The notes beneath the pieces were generated by a model. The model saw only the letters and a program-made list of their open reading frames with translations, ran no database searches and had not been told where the DNA came from. Positions 16,774 through 25,072 of a stretch of DNA of 50,700 nucleotides are shown piece after piece; within the stretch, counting starts at the first letter, position 1; each line of letters begins with the position of its first letter. The stretch lies in NCBI GenBank assembly GCA_004556985.1, contig SFFC01000002.1, positions 1 to 50,700 on the forward strand. Reading direction: 5' to 3'. Made by a program: the position numbers and the translations under genes. Origin of the DNA: Clostridiales bacterium (GTDB taxonomy: Bacteria > Bacillota > Clostridia > Christensenellales > Aristaeellaceae).

Positions 16774-17547
16774 TCAGGAAGCCGGGGAAGGCTCCGGCGT
16801 GGGCTGGGGGAAATAGTACTTCTGGTAGACGGTCTGCGCGCGCAGCACGCGGGAGGCGTAGGCAGCGGTATCCTGCGTCGGGATGGTCTCAAGCGTGACG
16901 CCATCGCTGCTGTAAAGCGGATTGGAGAGCCAGCTGTCCACGTTGCCCTGGCCGGCGTGATAGGCGCAGACGATCTTGGTTGCGTCTCCGTCGAAGCGGC
17001 GGGAGAGATAGCCGAGGTACCAGGTGCCGAAGCGGATGTTGACCTCCGGGTCGTAAAGACGGTCAAACGAATAGGTTTCGTCGTCCTCGCCGAGCTTGTG
17101 GGCGATCCAGGCGGCGGTATCCTCCATGAGCTGCATCAGGCCGCGCGCACCCAGGCGGCTTTCCGCCGAGGGATCGAAGCTCGATTCGCAGAGGATCACG
17201 GCGGAGACGAGCGCGGGGTCGAGCGCCTGGGAGAGCGCATATTGCGTGATGAGGTCGGCGTAATACAGCGGATGTTGGGCGCGCTCGGCGGCCTCGGCCT
17301 CCAGGCGGCGGCGTTCCTCCTGCGCGGCGAGGTAGCTGCGCGTGACGGCGACGGCGCCCATCAGGAACACTGTCAGCAACAGCAGCAGGATGACACCGCG
17401 CAGCGGCGCGGGAATGCGCGGCCAGACCCTGGCCGGCGTGGCGGAGGGGCGCGACGGGGGCCTGCGTCTGGGTGAGGTAGGGGCTGAAGGCTCCTGCGGA
17501 ACCTGCCGCCGCCTGCGCAGGGGAGCGGGAGAGGGCGGTATGTTCAT
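16774..17547 (-). CDS. Membrane-anchored lytic transglycosylase (SLT domain)
   Basis: 257 residues. Residues 1-50 are a Pro/Arg-rich cytoplasmic tail, residues ~51-69 one membrane segment, residues ~70-90 a short charged helix and residues ~93-245 an Slt70-like domain. The catalytic Glu121 is in LCESSFDPSAES, followed by GARGLMQLM, NIRFGTWYLGYL and AYHAGQGNV. It cleaves the MurNAc-GlcNAc bond of peptidoglycan outside the membrane. The start ATG overlaps the coaE stop (ATGA), and the peptide-binding protein gene follows 18 bases later, so the three are translated together. Confidence 0.92.
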   Translation of the reverse strand: MNIPPSPAPLRRRRQVPQEPSAPTSPRRRPPSRPSATPARVWPRIPAPLRGVILLLLLTVFLMGAVAVTRSYLAAQEERRRLEAEAAERAQHPLYYADLITQYALSQALDPALVSAVILCESSFDPSAESRLGARGLMQLMEDTAAWIAHKLGEDDETYSFDRLYDPEVNIRFGTWYLGYLSRRFDGDATKIVCAYHAGQGNVDSWLSNPLYSSDGVTLETIPTQDTAAYASRVLRAQTVYQKYYFPQPTPEPSPAS

Positions 17548-18134
17548 CGGGAACTCCTTTCATCAAGCTGCGAGAGCAGCCGGTCGACCTGGCGACGGGT
17601 CTCCTCGATCGATCCGTTTGAGTCGATCACGGCGTCGGCGCGGCGGATTTTCTCCTCCTGGGGCATCTGCGCATCGATGCGCGCGCAGGCCTCGTCACGA
17701 CTGAGCCCGTCGCGCGCGCGCAGGCGGGCGATCTGCGTCTCGCGGGAGGCTGTGACGACCCAGACGCGGTCAAACAGCGTCTCCATGCCGCATTCAAAGA
17801 GGAGCGGAATATCGCCCACGACGAGCGCTCCTGCATGCGCGCAGAGTCCGCGGACGATCTGCTCCCGGATGCGTGGATGGAGCAGTGCGTTGAGGCGTTC
17901 GCGCTCGCGTTCGTTCGAAAAGACGAGCGCGGCAAGCGCGCGGCGGTCGAGCTCGTCGCCGAGAAACACGCGATCGCCGAAGGCCTTGCGCAGCGCGGGC
18001 AGCGCCTCGCCGCCCGGCGCGGTCAGCGCGCGGGAGATGGCATCCGCGTCGACGACGGGGATGGAAAGTGCTTGCAGATAGGCGCTTACCGTGCTCTTTC
18101 CGCAGGCGATGGATCCGGTCAGACCGATTTTCAT
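17544..18134 (-). CDS. coaE: Dephospho-CoA kinase
   Basis: 196 residues, standard length. The P-loop is GLTGSIACGKST (residues 4-15); VVDADAISRALTAPGG and the lid region HPRIREQI and DIPLLFECGM match the family. It phosphorylates dephospho-CoA, the last step of coenzyme A synthesis. The start at 18134 gives the canonical MKIGLTG; about 50 upstream in-frame codons have no family similarity. GGAG lies 9 bases upstream. Downstream it overlaps the transglycosylase by four bases; polA lies upstream, the frequent polA-coaE neighbourhood in Firmicutes. Confidence 0.95.
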   Translation of the reverse strand: MKIGLTGSIACGKSTVSAYLQALSIPVVDADAISRALTAPGGEALPALRKAFGDRVFLGDELDRRALAALVFSNERERERLNALLHPRIREQIVRGLCAHAGALVVGDIPLLFECGMETLFDRVWVVTASRETQIARLRARDGLSRDEACARIDAQMPQEEKIRRADAVIDSNGSIEETRRQVDRLLSQLDERSSR

Positions 18135-18217
18135 AAGGCAGACTCCGGGCTGAATCGGCATCGGGCCGACAGCGTCTTGACGGGCCCGCGAAGACCGGCG
18201 GGGGGCGCCTTCACGGG

Positions 18218-18246
18218 AGAATATGCAGCCAGAGATGGAACCGCAA
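18218..18246 (-). promoter_or_regulatory. Possible promoter for coaE and the cell-wall genes
   Basis: On the minus strand TTGCGG (18246-18241), 17 bases, TATTCT (18223-18218), inside the 165-base gap between polA and coaE. Read-through from polA is the alternative. Confidence 0.35.
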
Positions 18247-18299
18247 TGGACAATAGACGAAGAAGCAGGGAAAAACCCTGCCATGCGGCAGAAAAAGGA

Positions 18300-20852
18300 T
18301 TATTTGGTGTCGAACCAGGAATGCCCGGCATGGACGTCCGCCAGGAGCGGAACACGCAGGCTCGCGGCCTGCTCCATGCACGCACGCAGGAGCGCTTCGA
18401 CCTGCGCCTGCTCGTCCACGGGGCACTCGACAATCAGCTCGTCATGCACCTGCAGGATGAGCCGGGCCTTGAGCCCTTCGTCCTTCAGGCGCTTGTGAAC
18501 GGCATTCATAGCGATCTTGATGATGTCCGCGGCGGCGCCCTGCACGGGCGTATTCATCGCAGCGCGCTCGCCGAACTGGCGGCGGTTGTAGTTGGCGGAA
18601 TTCAGCTCCGGAAGCGGGCGGCGGCGGCCGTACATCGTGACGGAATAGCCCTCCGCCTTGCCCTGCGCGACGCAGGCGTCCATAAACTGATGGACAGCCG
18701 GGTAGCGGGCGAAGTAGCGCTCGATGAATTCCGCAGCCTCCTTGCGGGAGATGTGCAGGTTGCTGGCCAGGCCAAAGTCGCTGATGCCGTAGACGATGCC
18801 GAAGTTGACGGCCTTGGCGCTGGAGCGCATCTGCGGCGTGACCTCCTCAAGCGGGACGCCGTAGACCTCGGCGGCCGTGCGCGCGTGGATGTCTTGCCCG
18901 AGCGTAAAGGCCTCGCACATGGCGCCGTCGCCGGAGAGATGGGCCAGGAGGCGCAGCTCAATCTGCGAATAGTCGGCATCGACGAGCACGCAGCCGGGCC
19001 TGGCGATAAACGCGCGGCGGATTTCGCGGCCCATCTCCGTGCGCACGGGAATGTTCTGCAGGTTGGGCTCGCTGGAGGAGATGCGCCCCGTGGCGGTGAT
19101 GGTCTGGTCAAACCAGGTGTGAATCCGCCCGTCGCGGCCTGTCAGCTTGAGCAGGCCGTCGATGTAGGTGCTGTTCAGCTTGGAGACCTGGCGATAGAGC
19201 AGGATCTTGTCGATCACGGGATGGAGCGGGGCAAGCTCGGCGAGCGTATCCGCGTCTGTCGAATAGCCGCGGGCGGTCTTCTTCTTTGCAGGCAGGCCAA
19301 GCTGGCCAAAGAGCACCTCGCCCAGCTGCTGCGGGCTGTTGAGGTTGAAGGGGGCGCCGCCGCACAGGGAAAAGATCTCCTCGCGAAGCTGCGCAATCTG
19401 CGCGTTGTATTGCGCGCCGAGCCGCATAAGCTCCTCGCGGTCCACGAGGAAGCCCTCGCACTCCATGTCGTAGAGCGTGTGAAGCAGCGGCAGCTCGATG
19501 TCGCGGTAGAGGCCGACCATTTCCTGTCGCCCGAGCTCGGCCAGATCCGATTCGAAGCGATCAAAGAGCGCTGCGGCCTGCTCCGGCGCCTCATATCTGC
19601 CGTTTTGCGGCTCGAGCAGATAGGCGACGATCAGGGAATCCTCAAAGGGTGCGGTGAGTTGCGCGCCCCAGGGGGCGATCAGCGTCATGAGGCGCTTGGC
19701 GTTCCAGAGGATGAGCGTCCGGGCTCCGCAAAGCAGCGGGGAGAGCATCAAAACAGCCTCCTGCGGGTCGAGCCCTCCGCCCAGTAGCCCCTGTGCAAAG
19801 GGGACGGATGCGCGCGAGCCGCCGGAGGCCGCGAGCGTGATGCCCGCATCGTTCATCATCAGCGCGACGCGTGCGTCGGCGGGAACGCCGCCCAGCCAGC
19901 CCTGAAGCGAGGCGGCGTCCAGAAGCTCCGTCTCCTCCTGCCAGACCTGGACAGGCGCGGCCGGCTCGGTCGGCGCGGCTGCGGGCGAACAGAGTTGGGA
20001 GAGGCGTGTCATCAGCGAGCGAAGGCCCAGCCGGGAGAAGAGCTCCATCGCGCCGGACATGTCCCCCAGGCGGCAATCCTCGAGGGAGACGTCGTCAAGC
20101 GGAACAAAGCGCGTGATCGTCGCGATCTGCTTGCTCATCAGGCCGGAGGCCTGCCCGCTCAGCATCTTTTCGCGCTGCTTGCCCTTGAGGTCGGTCGGCG
20201 CATGGGCGATGGCGTTTTCAAGTGAGCCGTAAGCAGCGAGCAGCTTGACGGCCGTCTTTTCGCCGATGCCGGGCACGCCGGGGATGTTGTCGCTCGCGTC
20301 GCCCATGAGTCCCTTGAGGTCGGGAATCTGCGCGGGGGTGACGCCGAAATCCTCGAGCACGCGCTCGGGCGTATAGCGCACGACATCGCTCACGCCGCGC
20401 TTGGTGTACAGCACACTCGACGTCTCGCTCACCAGCTGGAGCGAGTCGCGGTCGCCCGTCACCAGCAGCGCGGGAATGCCCGCCTCCTCACAGCGGCGCG
20501 CCATCGTGCCCAGAATGTCGTCCGCCTCAAAGGAGGGGCAGGTCAGTTGGCGCACGCCCATCGCCGTCAGGCATTCGCGCACGAGGTCAAACTGCGGACG
20601 CAGCTCCGGCGCGGTCGGCTTTCTTCCGGCCTTGTATTCGGCGTAGTCCTTGTGACGGAAGGTGGGGCCATGCATGTCAAAGGCGACGGCGAGATAGCGC
20701 GGCTGCTCGTCGCCGATGACCTTGAGAAGCATGGACAAAAAGCCGAAGACGGCGTTGGTGTAGATGCCGTCCTCATTGGTCAGCGGCGGCAGCGCGTGAA
20801 ACGCGCGATGCATGAGGCTGTTGCCGTCGACGATGACAAAGGTATCGGGCAT
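18300..20852 (-). CDS. polA: DNA polymerase I
   Basis: 850 residues with all three regions. Residues 1-~290 are the 5'-3' exonuclease (FVIVDGNSLMHRAFHALPP, SFEADDILGTMA, TGDRDSLQL, GVPGIGEKTA). Residues ~300-470 correspond to the 3'-5' exonuclease fold, but the expected DxE motif is replaced by LMMNDAGITLAASGG, so proofreading is probably lost, as in Bacillus and Thermus enzymes. Residues ~480-850 are the polymerase: TATGRISSSEPNLQNIPVR, DADYSQIELRLLAHLS, the O-helix SAKAVNFGIVYG and QVHDELIVE. It fills gaps and removes RNA primers. The AAGGAGG site is 9 bases before the ATG. Confidence 0.96.
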   Translation of the reverse strand: MPDTFVIVDGNSLMHRAFHALPPLTNEDGIYTNAVFGFLSMLLKVIGDEQPRYLAVAFDMHGPTFRHKDYAEYKAGRKPTAPELRPQFDLVRECLTAMGVRQLTCPSFEADDILGTMARRCEEAGIPALLVTGDRDSLQLVSETSSVLYTKRGVSDVVRYTPERVLEDFGVTPAQIPDLKGLMGDASDNIPGVPGIGEKTAVKLLAAYGSLENAIAHAPTDLKGKQREKMLSGQASGLMSKQIATITRFVPLDDVSLEDCRLGDMSGAMELFSRLGLRSLMTRLSQLCSPAAAPTEPAAPVQVWQEETELLDAASLQGWLGGVPADARVALMMNDAGITLAASGGSRASVPFAQGLLGGGLDPQEAVLMLSPLLCGARTLILWNAKRLMTLIAPWGAQLTAPFEDSLIVAYLLEPQNGRYEAPEQAAALFDRFESDLAELGRQEMVGLYRDIELPLLHTLYDMECEGFLVDREELMRLGAQYNAQIAQLREEIFSLCGGAPFNLNSPQQLGEVLFGQLGLPAKKKTARGYSTDADTLAELAPLHPVIDKILLYRQVSKLNSTYIDGLLKLTGRDGRIHTWFDQTITATGRISSSEPNLQNIPVRTEMGREIRRAFIARPGCVLVDADYSQIELRLLAHLSGDGAMCEAFTLGQDIHARTAAEVYGVPLEEVTPQMRSSAKAVNFGIVYGISDFGLASNLHISRKEAAEFIERYFARYPAVHQFMDACVAQGKAEGYSVTMYGRRRPLPELNSANYNRRQFGERAAMNTPVQGAAADIIKIAMNAVHKRLKDEGLKARLILQVHDELIVECPVDEQAQVEALLRACMEQAASLRVPLLADVHAGHSWFDTK

Positions 20853-20894
20853 AGACGGGCCCTCCTTGCTGGCAGCGGTGCTGCGGATAGCCCT

Positions 20895-20923
20895 ATCATA
20901 TCACAAAGCGGGCAAAAATACAA
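20895..20923 (-). promoter_or_regulatory. Probable polA promoter
   Basis: On the minus strand TTGTAT (20923-20918), 17 bases, TATGAT (20900-20895), about 43 bases ahead of the polA start. Confidence 0.55.
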
Positions 20924-20954
20924 ATGCGCGCTTGCGCGCGCCTGATGAAGAAAC

Positions 20955-20990
20955 AGAAAAGGCCTTCTCCCGCAAAAGCGGAGAGAAGGC
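20955..20990 (-). terminator. Intrinsic terminator of the hpt gene
   Basis: On the minus strand the stem GCCTTCTCTCCGC / GCGGGAGAAGGC with a TTTT loop is followed by CTTTTCTGTTTC. It lies between hpt and the polA promoter. Confidence 0.7.
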
Positions 20991-21027
20991 TGCAGGGGTG
21001 CTTTCTCACAGGGGAGAGGTTCGGGCG

Positions 21028-21393
21028 TCAGAGGGAAGAGGGGGTGTCGCAGCGGGCGATCGCCGCCGTGGTTTCGTCGTAGACGGTCTGAAGCCGGGGG
21101 AAGAGCTCCGCCGCAGCGGGCAAAGCCTCTGGCTCCTCGTTGCGCAGAAGCTCGCACAGGGCGACGGCCTGCTCAAAAAGAGCGTCCAGACCGAGCTGGG
21201 CGCAGAGCCCCTTGAGCGAGTGGGCGTGCAGATAGGCCGTTGAAGCGTCGCCTGCGCGCAGGGCTGCGGCCAGGGAACGCAGCGTTTCGTCCTGAGAAAA
21301 CTGGCGCAGGAAGAGCAGATAGAGCTCGCTGTCATTACCGGCGAGTGCAATTCCCTGGCGGGTATTGATCAGAGGCGTTCGCGGAGCGTTCAT
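21028..21393 (-). CDS. Orphan Hpt (histidine phosphotransfer) domain protein
   Basis: 121 residues consisting only of one Hpt four-helix domain. The phosphorylated residue is His58 in HAHSLKGLCAQLG (consensus HxLKGxxxxLG). Hpt proteins relay phosphate between receiver domains of hybrid histidine kinases and response regulators. No kinase or regulator lies nearby. The ATG at 21393 follows GGGAGGA by 6-8 bases; a longer reading from 21522 crosses the promoter. It is divergent from znuA. Confidence 0.88.
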   Translation of the reverse strand: MNAPRTPLINTRQGIALAGNDSELYLLFLRQFSQDETLRSLAAALRAGDASTAYLHAHSLKGLCAQLGLDALFEQAVALCELLRNEEPEALPAAAELFPRLQTVYDETTAAIARCDTPSSL

Positions 21394-21431
21394 GAGCAAT
21401 CCTCCCATTCTAGATTGTTGTCCGTATTCAT

Positions 21432-21460
21432 AGATTATCAAATTCCGGGGAAACTGGCAA
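21432..21460 (-). promoter_or_regulatory. Promoter of hpt, with the -35 box in a repeated sequence
   Basis: On the minus strand TTGCCA (21460-21455), 17 bases, TAATCT (21437-21432). The -35 box lies in one copy of a direct repeat (see 21449-21527). Confidence 0.6.
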
Positions 21461-21527
21461 GAAAAACCGTTCGACAAACGCATTTTTCGCAAAGCACAGG
21501 CAGGAAAAGCGGAAACTGGCACGAAAA
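21449..21527. repeat. Direct repeat pair GGAAACTGGCAmGAAAA in the hpt/znuA intergenic region
   Basis: Two 17-base copies differing at one position, at 21449-21465 and 21511-21527, 62 bases apart (about six helical turns). The first overlaps the hpt -35 box. They could be binding sites of one regulator that controls both divergent genes; no known metal-regulator (Zur/Fur) palindrome is visible. Confidence 0.5.
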
Positions 21528-21569
21528 GAACATAGTTGTTGGGTTATGCCCTTGTGAAAGGATGGTTCT

Positions 21570-22493
21570 ATGAAGAGAAAGCGTTTGGCGGCGCTCGCTG
21601 CGCTGCTTGTTATCTGCCTGCTGGCCGGAGGCTGCGCGGCTCAGGAAGAAGCGGACTTTTCCGTGGTCACGAGCTTTTACCCGATGTACGTGCTGACGCA
21701 GAACGTCTGCGCGGGCATTGAGGGCGTCAGCGTCAGCAACATGGCTGAGCAGAGCGTCGGCTGCCTGCACGATTATCAGCTGCAAACCCGCGACATGGTC
21801 GCGCTGGAGGGCGCCTCCGCGCTGGTCATCTGCGGCGGGGGCATGGAGCAGTTCATGGACAAGGTGATCGCCCTGCGGGAGGACCTGCCGGTTATCACCG
21901 CCAGCGAGGGCATTGAGCTGCTCCCCTCGGGCGAGGCGCACGATCACGATCACGAAGAGGGGGACGACCACGACGGCGAGCTGATGAACGCGCACGTCTG
22001 GCTCGACCCGGAGCTGGCGATGGCGCAGGTGCAGAATATCGCGGACGGCCTTGCCCAGGCGGATCCCGTGCATGCGCAGGCCTATCAGGACAATGCGCAG
22101 GCATATATCGAGCGCTTGACCGCTCTCAATGCAGAGCTTGCCGCGCAGCTCGCCCCGCTTAAGGGCAGCGAGATCATCACGTTCCACGAGGCGTTCGCCT
22201 ACTTTGCGCGGGCCTACGGCCTGGTCGTCGCCGGGACGATTGAGCATGAGCCGGGCGAGGAGCCGAGCACGCGCGAGATCGCGCAGACCTGCGACCTGGT
22301 CAGAGAGCTGAACATCCGGGCGCTGTTCGTCGAGCCGCAGTATCCCCAGCGCGCGGCGGAGACCATCGCCCGGGAGACGGGCGCGTCGCTCTACACGCTC
22401 GATCCGGTCGTCACGGGCGACGGCGCGGCGGACAGCTATGAGCGCATCATGCGGCAGAACGCCGCGACGCTGACGGAGGCGCTTGCACCATGA
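21570..22493 (+). CDS. znuA: Zinc (or manganese) ABC transporter substrate-binding lipoprotein
   Basis: 307 residues with a lipoprotein signal (lipobox ending AGGC, Cys22). It is a cluster A-I metal-binding protein: the ligand histidines are in GCLHDYQ, NAHVWLDP and ITFHEAFAYF, with a late acidic ligand near LDPVVTGDG. Residues ~124-138 form a His/Asp/Glu-rich loop (HDHDHEEGDDHDGE), the mark of zinc-specific ZnuA/AdcA rather than manganese proteins. It captures the metal outside the membrane and hands it to ZnuB. The stop overlaps the znuC start (ATGA), and znuB follows in the same way. Confidence 0.93.
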   Translation: MKRKRLAALAALLVICLLAGGCAAQEEADFSVVTSFYPMYVLTQNVCAGIEGVSVSNMAEQSVGCLHDYQLQTRDMVALEGASALVICGGGMEQFMDKVIALREDLPVITASEGIELLPSGEAHDHDHEEGDDHDGELMNAHVWLDPELAMAQVQNIADGLAQADPVHAQAYQDNAQAYIERLTALNAELAAQLAPLKGSEIITFHEAFAYFARAYGLVVAGTIEHEPGEEPSTREIAQTCDLVRELNIRALFVEPQYPQRAAETIARETGASLYTLDPVVTGDGAADSYERIMRQNAATLTEALAP

Positions 22494-23287
22494 CACAGAG
22501 CAAACTGACGCACGGGCATGCGCATTGTCCGCACCCCGTGCCCTGTCCGGAAAACGCGCCCTGCCGCCTCTGCCGCATCGAGGTGGACAAGCTGAGCGTC
22601 ACGATGGGCAAGCAGGTGCTGCTCAAGGACGTGAGCCTGCATATTCACTGCGGGGAGCTGACGGCGCTCATCGGCACCAACGGCGCCGGCAAGACGACGC
22701 TGCTGCGGGCGCTGCTCGGGCAGATCGAATACAAGGGAACGGTTCGCCATCTGACCAGCGACGGCCGACCGGCAGCCGACCTGCGCACGGGCTACGTGCC
22801 CCAGCAGCTCGAGTTCGACCGCTCCTCGCCGGTGACGGTGATGGATTTTCTCGCGGCGGCGCTCACGCCGCGGGCGGTGTTCCTGGGCGTGGGCAAAAGG
22901 ATGAAGGAAAAGGTCATGACGGCGCTGACGAGGACGCATTGCGAGCAGCTCGCCTCGCGCCCGCTCGGGGCGCTTTCGGGCGGCGAGCTGCAGCGCGTGC
23001 TGCTCGCGCTGGCGCTGACGCCGCAGCCGGATCTGCTGATCCTTGACGAGCCGGTTTCCGGCGTCGATCAGAACGGCCTGGAGGCGTTTTATCAGACGGT
23101 TGACGAGCTCAAGCACAAGAACCACATGGCGATTCTGCTCGTCTCCCACGACCTTGGCGTCGTGGAGCGCTATGCGGACCGCGTCGTGCTGATGCAGGGC
23201 ACGGTGATCAAGCAGGGCTCGCCGGAGGTCGTCTTCGATTCGCCGGAGTTTGAGCAGGTGTTTTATGCGAAAGGAGGGCGCGCATGA
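22490..23287 (+). CDS. znuC: Zinc ABC transporter ATP-binding protein with His/Cys-rich N-terminal extension
   Basis: 265 residues. The ATPase has Walker A GTNGAGKTT (near residue 64), the signature LSGGELQRVLLALAL, Walker B LLILDEPVSGVD and the H-loop LLVSHDLG. It powers uptake through ZnuB. The first 28 residues are unusual: four histidines (8, 10, 12, 15) and four cysteines (13, 19, 25, 28) precede the first beta strand, which looks like a metal-binding sensor extension (inference). It starts within the znuA stop and ends within the znuB start. Confidence 0.94.
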   Translation: MTQSKLTHGHAHCPHPVPCPENAPCRLCRIEVDKLSVTMGKQVLLKDVSLHIHCGELTALIGTNGAGKTTLLRALLGQIEYKGTVRHLTSDGRPAADLRTGYVPQQLEFDRSSPVTVMDFLAAALTPRAVFLGVGKRMKEKVMTALTRTHCEQLASRPLGALSGGELQRVLLALALTPQPDLLILDEPVSGVDQNGLEAFYQTVDELKHKNHMAILLVSHDLGVVERYADRVVLMQGTVIKQGSPEVVFDSPEFEQVFYAKGGRA

Positions 23288-24117
23288 ATGCGGTCTATGC
23301 GGTGATGGACGCGCTGCTGCCCTTCGAATGGCTGCATTACACGTTCATGAAGAACGCGCTGCTGGCGATACTGCTGATCACGCCGCTCTTTGGCATGCTG
23401 GGCACGATGGCTGTAGACAACAAGATGGCCTTCTTCTCGGATGCGCTGGGGCACAGCGCGCTGACGGGCATTGCCATCGGCGTCGTGCTGGGCATGGAGA
23501 GCCAGATGCTCTCGATGCTCGTCTTCGGCATCCTCTGGGCGATTCTCATCACGTTTGTCAAGCATCACTCCAAAATGAGCGCGGACACGATCATCAGCGT
23601 GTTTTCCTCGACGTCCATCGCGTTGGGCCTCGTCGTGCTTTCGCGCGGCGGCGCGTTCGCCAAATACTCGGGTGTGCTGGTGGGCGACGTGCTCTCTGTG
23701 ACGCAGGGCGACCTGCTCTCGCTGCTCGTGACGCTGCTCGTGACGGTGGCGGTCTGGATCTTCCTGTTCAATCCGCTGATGATGACGAGCGTCAACGCGC
23801 CGCTGGCGCAGAGCCGGGGCGTGCGCGCGAAGCTCGTCGAATACGCATTTACGGTGCTCGTCGCCGTGTCGGTGATGATGTCCATCCGCTGGGTGGGCGT
23901 GATGCTGATCAATTCGCTGCTGATCCTTCCGGCGGCGGCGTCGCGCAATGTCGCCCGCAACGCGGCATCCTATCTGCGTCTCTCTGTGCTCATCGCGCTG
24001 GTCTGCGGCGTGACGGGCCTGATCCTTTCCTATTATCTCAATACCTCGGCGGGCGCGGCGGTCGTGCTCGTGGCGGCCTGCGTCTACTTCGCGACGCTGC
24101 CCTTCCGCAGAAAGTGA
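23284..24117 (+). CDS. znuB: Zinc ABC transporter permease
   Basis: 277 residues, about eight hydrophobic segments, ABC-3 (ZnuB/MntB) family: FGMLGTMAVDNKMAFFSDALGHSALTGIAIG at the family's conserved first loop, IRWVGVMLINSLLILPAAASR towards the C-terminus. It forms the membrane channel of the importer encoded by the two preceding genes, with which it overlaps by four bases. No terminator is clear after it; the next gene has its own promoter 52 bases downstream. Confidence 0.94.
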   Translation: MNAVYAVMDALLPFEWLHYTFMKNALLAILLITPLFGMLGTMAVDNKMAFFSDALGHSALTGIAIGVVLGMESQMLSMLVFGILWAILITFVKHHSKMSADTIISVFSSTSIALGLVVLSRGGAFAKYSGVLVGDVLSVTQGDLLSLLVTLLVTVAVWIFLFNPLMMTSVNAPLAQSRGVRAKLVEYAFTVLVAVSVMMSIRWVGVMLINSLLILPAAASRNVARNAASYLRLSVLIALVCGVTGLILSYYLNTSAGAAVVLVAACVYFATLPFRRK

Positions 24118-24168
24118 CGCCTGACGGCGGGAATTGAGCGCCTTTGGCGACATTTCGGCGGCTTGCCC

Positions 24169-24198
24169 TTGGCAATCTTCGATCGTCTATGCTATAAT
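24169..24198 (+). promoter_or_regulatory. Promoter of the DUF5685-like/J-domain pair
   Basis: TTGGCA (24169-24174), 18 bases, TATAAT (24193-24198), about 38 bases before the TTG start. Confidence 0.7.
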
Positions 24199-24235
24199 CG
24201 TCGTCATCGGGTGAAAAAGAGAGGGGGCGCGCACA

Positions 24236-25072
24236 TTGCTGGGCGTGATGACCGTTCGCAAGGAGGAGCTTCGCTTCCGCGAATTCGACCGCTACCGCGG
24301 GTTTTACTGCGGGCTGTGCCGTGCCATCGGCAAGCGCTGCGGCAGGGTCTGCCGCATGGCGCTGAGCTTTGAGATGACCTTTGCGGCGATGCTGCTGACC
24401 GCGCTGTATGAACCGGAGACAGCGCAGGAGGAGCACCGGTGCGCGTTTCATCCCGTTCACAGGCGGCTGATGCTTCATAACGAGGCGATCGATTACTGCG
24501 CCGACCTGAGCGCGCTGATCTCCTATTACGATTTGCGCGACGGCTGGGAGGACGAGCGCCGCGTGGACAGGCTGGCGGAAAGCGCGCTGCTCAAAAGCGC
24601 CGCCGAGCGCGCGGGCGCGGCGCTGCCCCGGCAGAGAAAGGCCGTGGAGGATTATGTGCGGCAGCTTCACGAGGTCGAGCGCCGAAACGATCCGACGCTC
24701 GACGCGGCGGCCAACCTGACGGGAAATGTCATGGCGGAGCTGCTGGTGATGCGCGAGGATGTCTACGCGCGGGATCTGCGCGAGCTGGGCTTCTATCTGG
24801 GCAAGTTCATCTACCTCTGTGACAGCTATGAGGATCTGGAGCGCGACGAAAAGCGCGGGAGCTACAATCCGCTGCTTTCAAGGCGGGACGACCCGGCGTT
24901 TGAAACGAGCTGCGAGCAGATGCTCAGCGACATGATGGCGAGGGCCTCGCAGGCGTTTGAGCGGCTTCCCATTCTGCAGGATGCCGAAATCATGCGCAAT
25001 ATCCTCTATTCGGGCATTTGGCTCAGGTTTGAAGACGCAACCGAGAGAAGAAAGGCGAAAAGACAGCAATGA
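24236..25072 (+). CDS. DUF5685-family protein of unknown function
   Basis: 278 residues. The start is probably TTG at 24236 (GAGGGGG 8 bases upstream), giving MLGVMTVRKEELRFREF, which fits the family's conserved beginning as I recall it. A Cys-rich segment FYCGLC...C...C (residues 25-39) follows, then a mostly helical body with conserved-looking HRCAFHPVHRR, YYDLRDGWEDE, and FYLGKFIYLCDSYEDLERDEKRGSYNPL. The family is common in Clostridia and has no known function. The helical fold with a DxxED-like motif loosely recalls isoprenoid-type helical enzymes, but I do not assign that. It overlaps the J-domain gene by four bases. Confidence 0.75.
   Translation: MLGVMTVRKEELRFREFDRYRGFYCGLCRAIGKRCGRVCRMALSFEMTFAAMLLTALYEPETAQEEHRCAFHPVHRRLMLHNEAIDYCADLSALISYYDLRDGWEDERRVDRLAESALLKSAAERAGAALPRQRKAVEDYVRQLHEVERRNDPTLDAAANLTGNVMAELLVMREDVYARDLRELGFYLGKFIYLCDSYEDLERDEKRGSYNPLLSRRDDPAFETSCEQMLSDMMARASQAFERLPILQDAEIMRNILYSGIWLRFEDATERRKAKRQQ

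Noticed and set aside
18265..18281. GCAGGG-aaaaa-CCCTGC hairpin after polA
   Set aside because: Only a 6-bp stem and no T run after it, so not listed as a terminator.
21394..21569. Zur/Fur box ahead of znuA
   Set aside because: No TAATCGTAAT-like palindrome found; only the direct repeat reported above.
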